This document shows, piece after piece, positions 5,061-5,231 of a stretch of 5,231 bases of DNA. The notes beneath the pieces are model-generated. The model saw only the letters and a list, made by a program, of their open reading frames with translations, did no database searches and was not told the origin of the DNA. Within the stretch, counting starts at the first letter, position 1. Each line of letters opens with the position of its first letter. The position numbers and the translations under genes are program-made. This DNA comes from DUPH01 sp035449085 (GTDB lineage Bacteria > Verrucomicrobiota > Kiritimatiellia > RFP12 > UBA1067). The stretch is from assembly GCA_035449085.1 (NCBI GenBank), contig DAOTKE010000180.1:1-5231 (forward strand), in the 5' to 3' direction.

Positions 5061-5106
5061 CGCAGAGGCGCAAAGACTCTGAGGCGCAGCGCAGAGGATT
5101 TTTGGG
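5057..5106 (+). repeat. Period-8 repeat at the methyltransferase stop codon, terminator-like
   Basis: Octads ACGCAGAG (5060-5067), GCGCAAAG (5068-5075) and ACTCTGAG (5076-5083) are followed by GCGCAG and CGCAGAGG, then TTTTTGGG (5099-5106). It is a diverged inverted counterpart of 2131-2175. The repeat's TTAA supplies the TAA stop codon of the methyltransferase. CTCT/AGAG (5077-5080/5093-5096) and GCG/CGC (5084-5086/5090-5092) can form a bulged stem before the five T residues, so this copy may act as a weak intrinsic terminator. Confidence 0.65.
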
Positions 5107-5139
5107 CCGACAGTACCAGTGGGAACGGGCGTGCCGGTG

Positions 5140-5231
5140 ATGGTCGAAGTGTCGGAACTGCCGGTACGACCGGGGCCATCCAGGGCGTTTTTATTTGAAC
5201 TGGGCTCGCGCGTTGTTTATCAGGGAAACAC
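5140..5231 (+). CDS. Possible start of a gene cut by the window edge
   Basis: From ATG 5140 a frame stays open to the end of the window, reading MVEVSELPVRPGP and then AFLFELGSRVVYQGN. In-frame GTG codons at 5119, 5131 and 5137 are alternative starts, and the nearest upstream stop in this frame is at 5080. The third codon positions are less GC-rich than in the other genes (TTT, TTA, GTT, TAT). No ribosome-binding site is clear and 30 residues are too few to identify a family, so this may be noncoding. Confidence 0.3.
   Translation, partial: MVEVSELPVRPGPSRAFLFELGSRVVYQGN

Noticed and set aside
5107..5231. Inverted repeat or attachment site around GTACC and GGTAC near the right edge
   Set aside because: The complementary arms around 5113 and 5163 are short and interrupted, and no recombinase or partner site is present in the window.

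Overview
This 5.2 kb, high-GC bacterial window holds one small basic-protein gene, a tRNA-Cys, four confidently readable protein genes, possibly the start of another gene at the right edge, and an unusual density of short degenerate repeats between the genes. All genes lie on the + strand. Host assignment is inference. The mix of near-leaderless TTGACA-type initiation, few Shine-Dalgarno sites, period-7 and period-8 intergenic repeats and high GC recalls uncultured PVC-group bacteria (Kiritimatiellota, Lentisphaerota or Verrucomicrobiota), but no phylogenetic marker gene is present to prove it.

Layout. Positions 1-145 hold repeat fragments, a hairpin and a good promoter (105-134). Positions 146-241 encode a 31-residue Arg/Lys-rich peptide. 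It is followed after 12 nt by a complete tRNA-Cys(GCA) with encoded CCA (254-327) and a terminator (333-375), so the peptide and tRNA look like one transcript. A stretch of heptad repeats (386-436) precedes an M20-family metallopeptidase (469-1845) with all expected metal ligands. An extended -10 promoter overlaps the end of that gene, followed by about 330 bp of repeat mosaic (1856-2175) containing palindromes and repeats.

A three-gene operon follows. The first gene is an exported thioredoxin-like domain fused to a CcdA/DsbD-type six-helix thiol transporter (2052 or later to 3320). The second is a small APH/Kdo-kinase-like phosphotransferase (3325-4152). The third is an RlmI-like class I SAM-dependent methyltransferase (4173-5060). 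Spacings of 4 and 20 nt support co-transcription. The membrane protein would carry reductant from the cytoplasm to the exterior thiol domain. The kinase-like protein and the methyltransferase have no evident shared pathway with it.

The three-gene block is bracketed by inverted copies of one period-8 repeat: one copy abuts or forms the N-terminal coding region of the first gene, and the other supplies the stop codon of the last gene. The peptidase gene is bracketed by direct copies of a period-7 repeat. The most notable observations are these repeat families and their exact placement at gene edges, the uncertain repeat-derived start of the CcdA fusion, and the peptide plus tRNA-Cys unit. I see no CRISPR array, transposase, phage or defence system.
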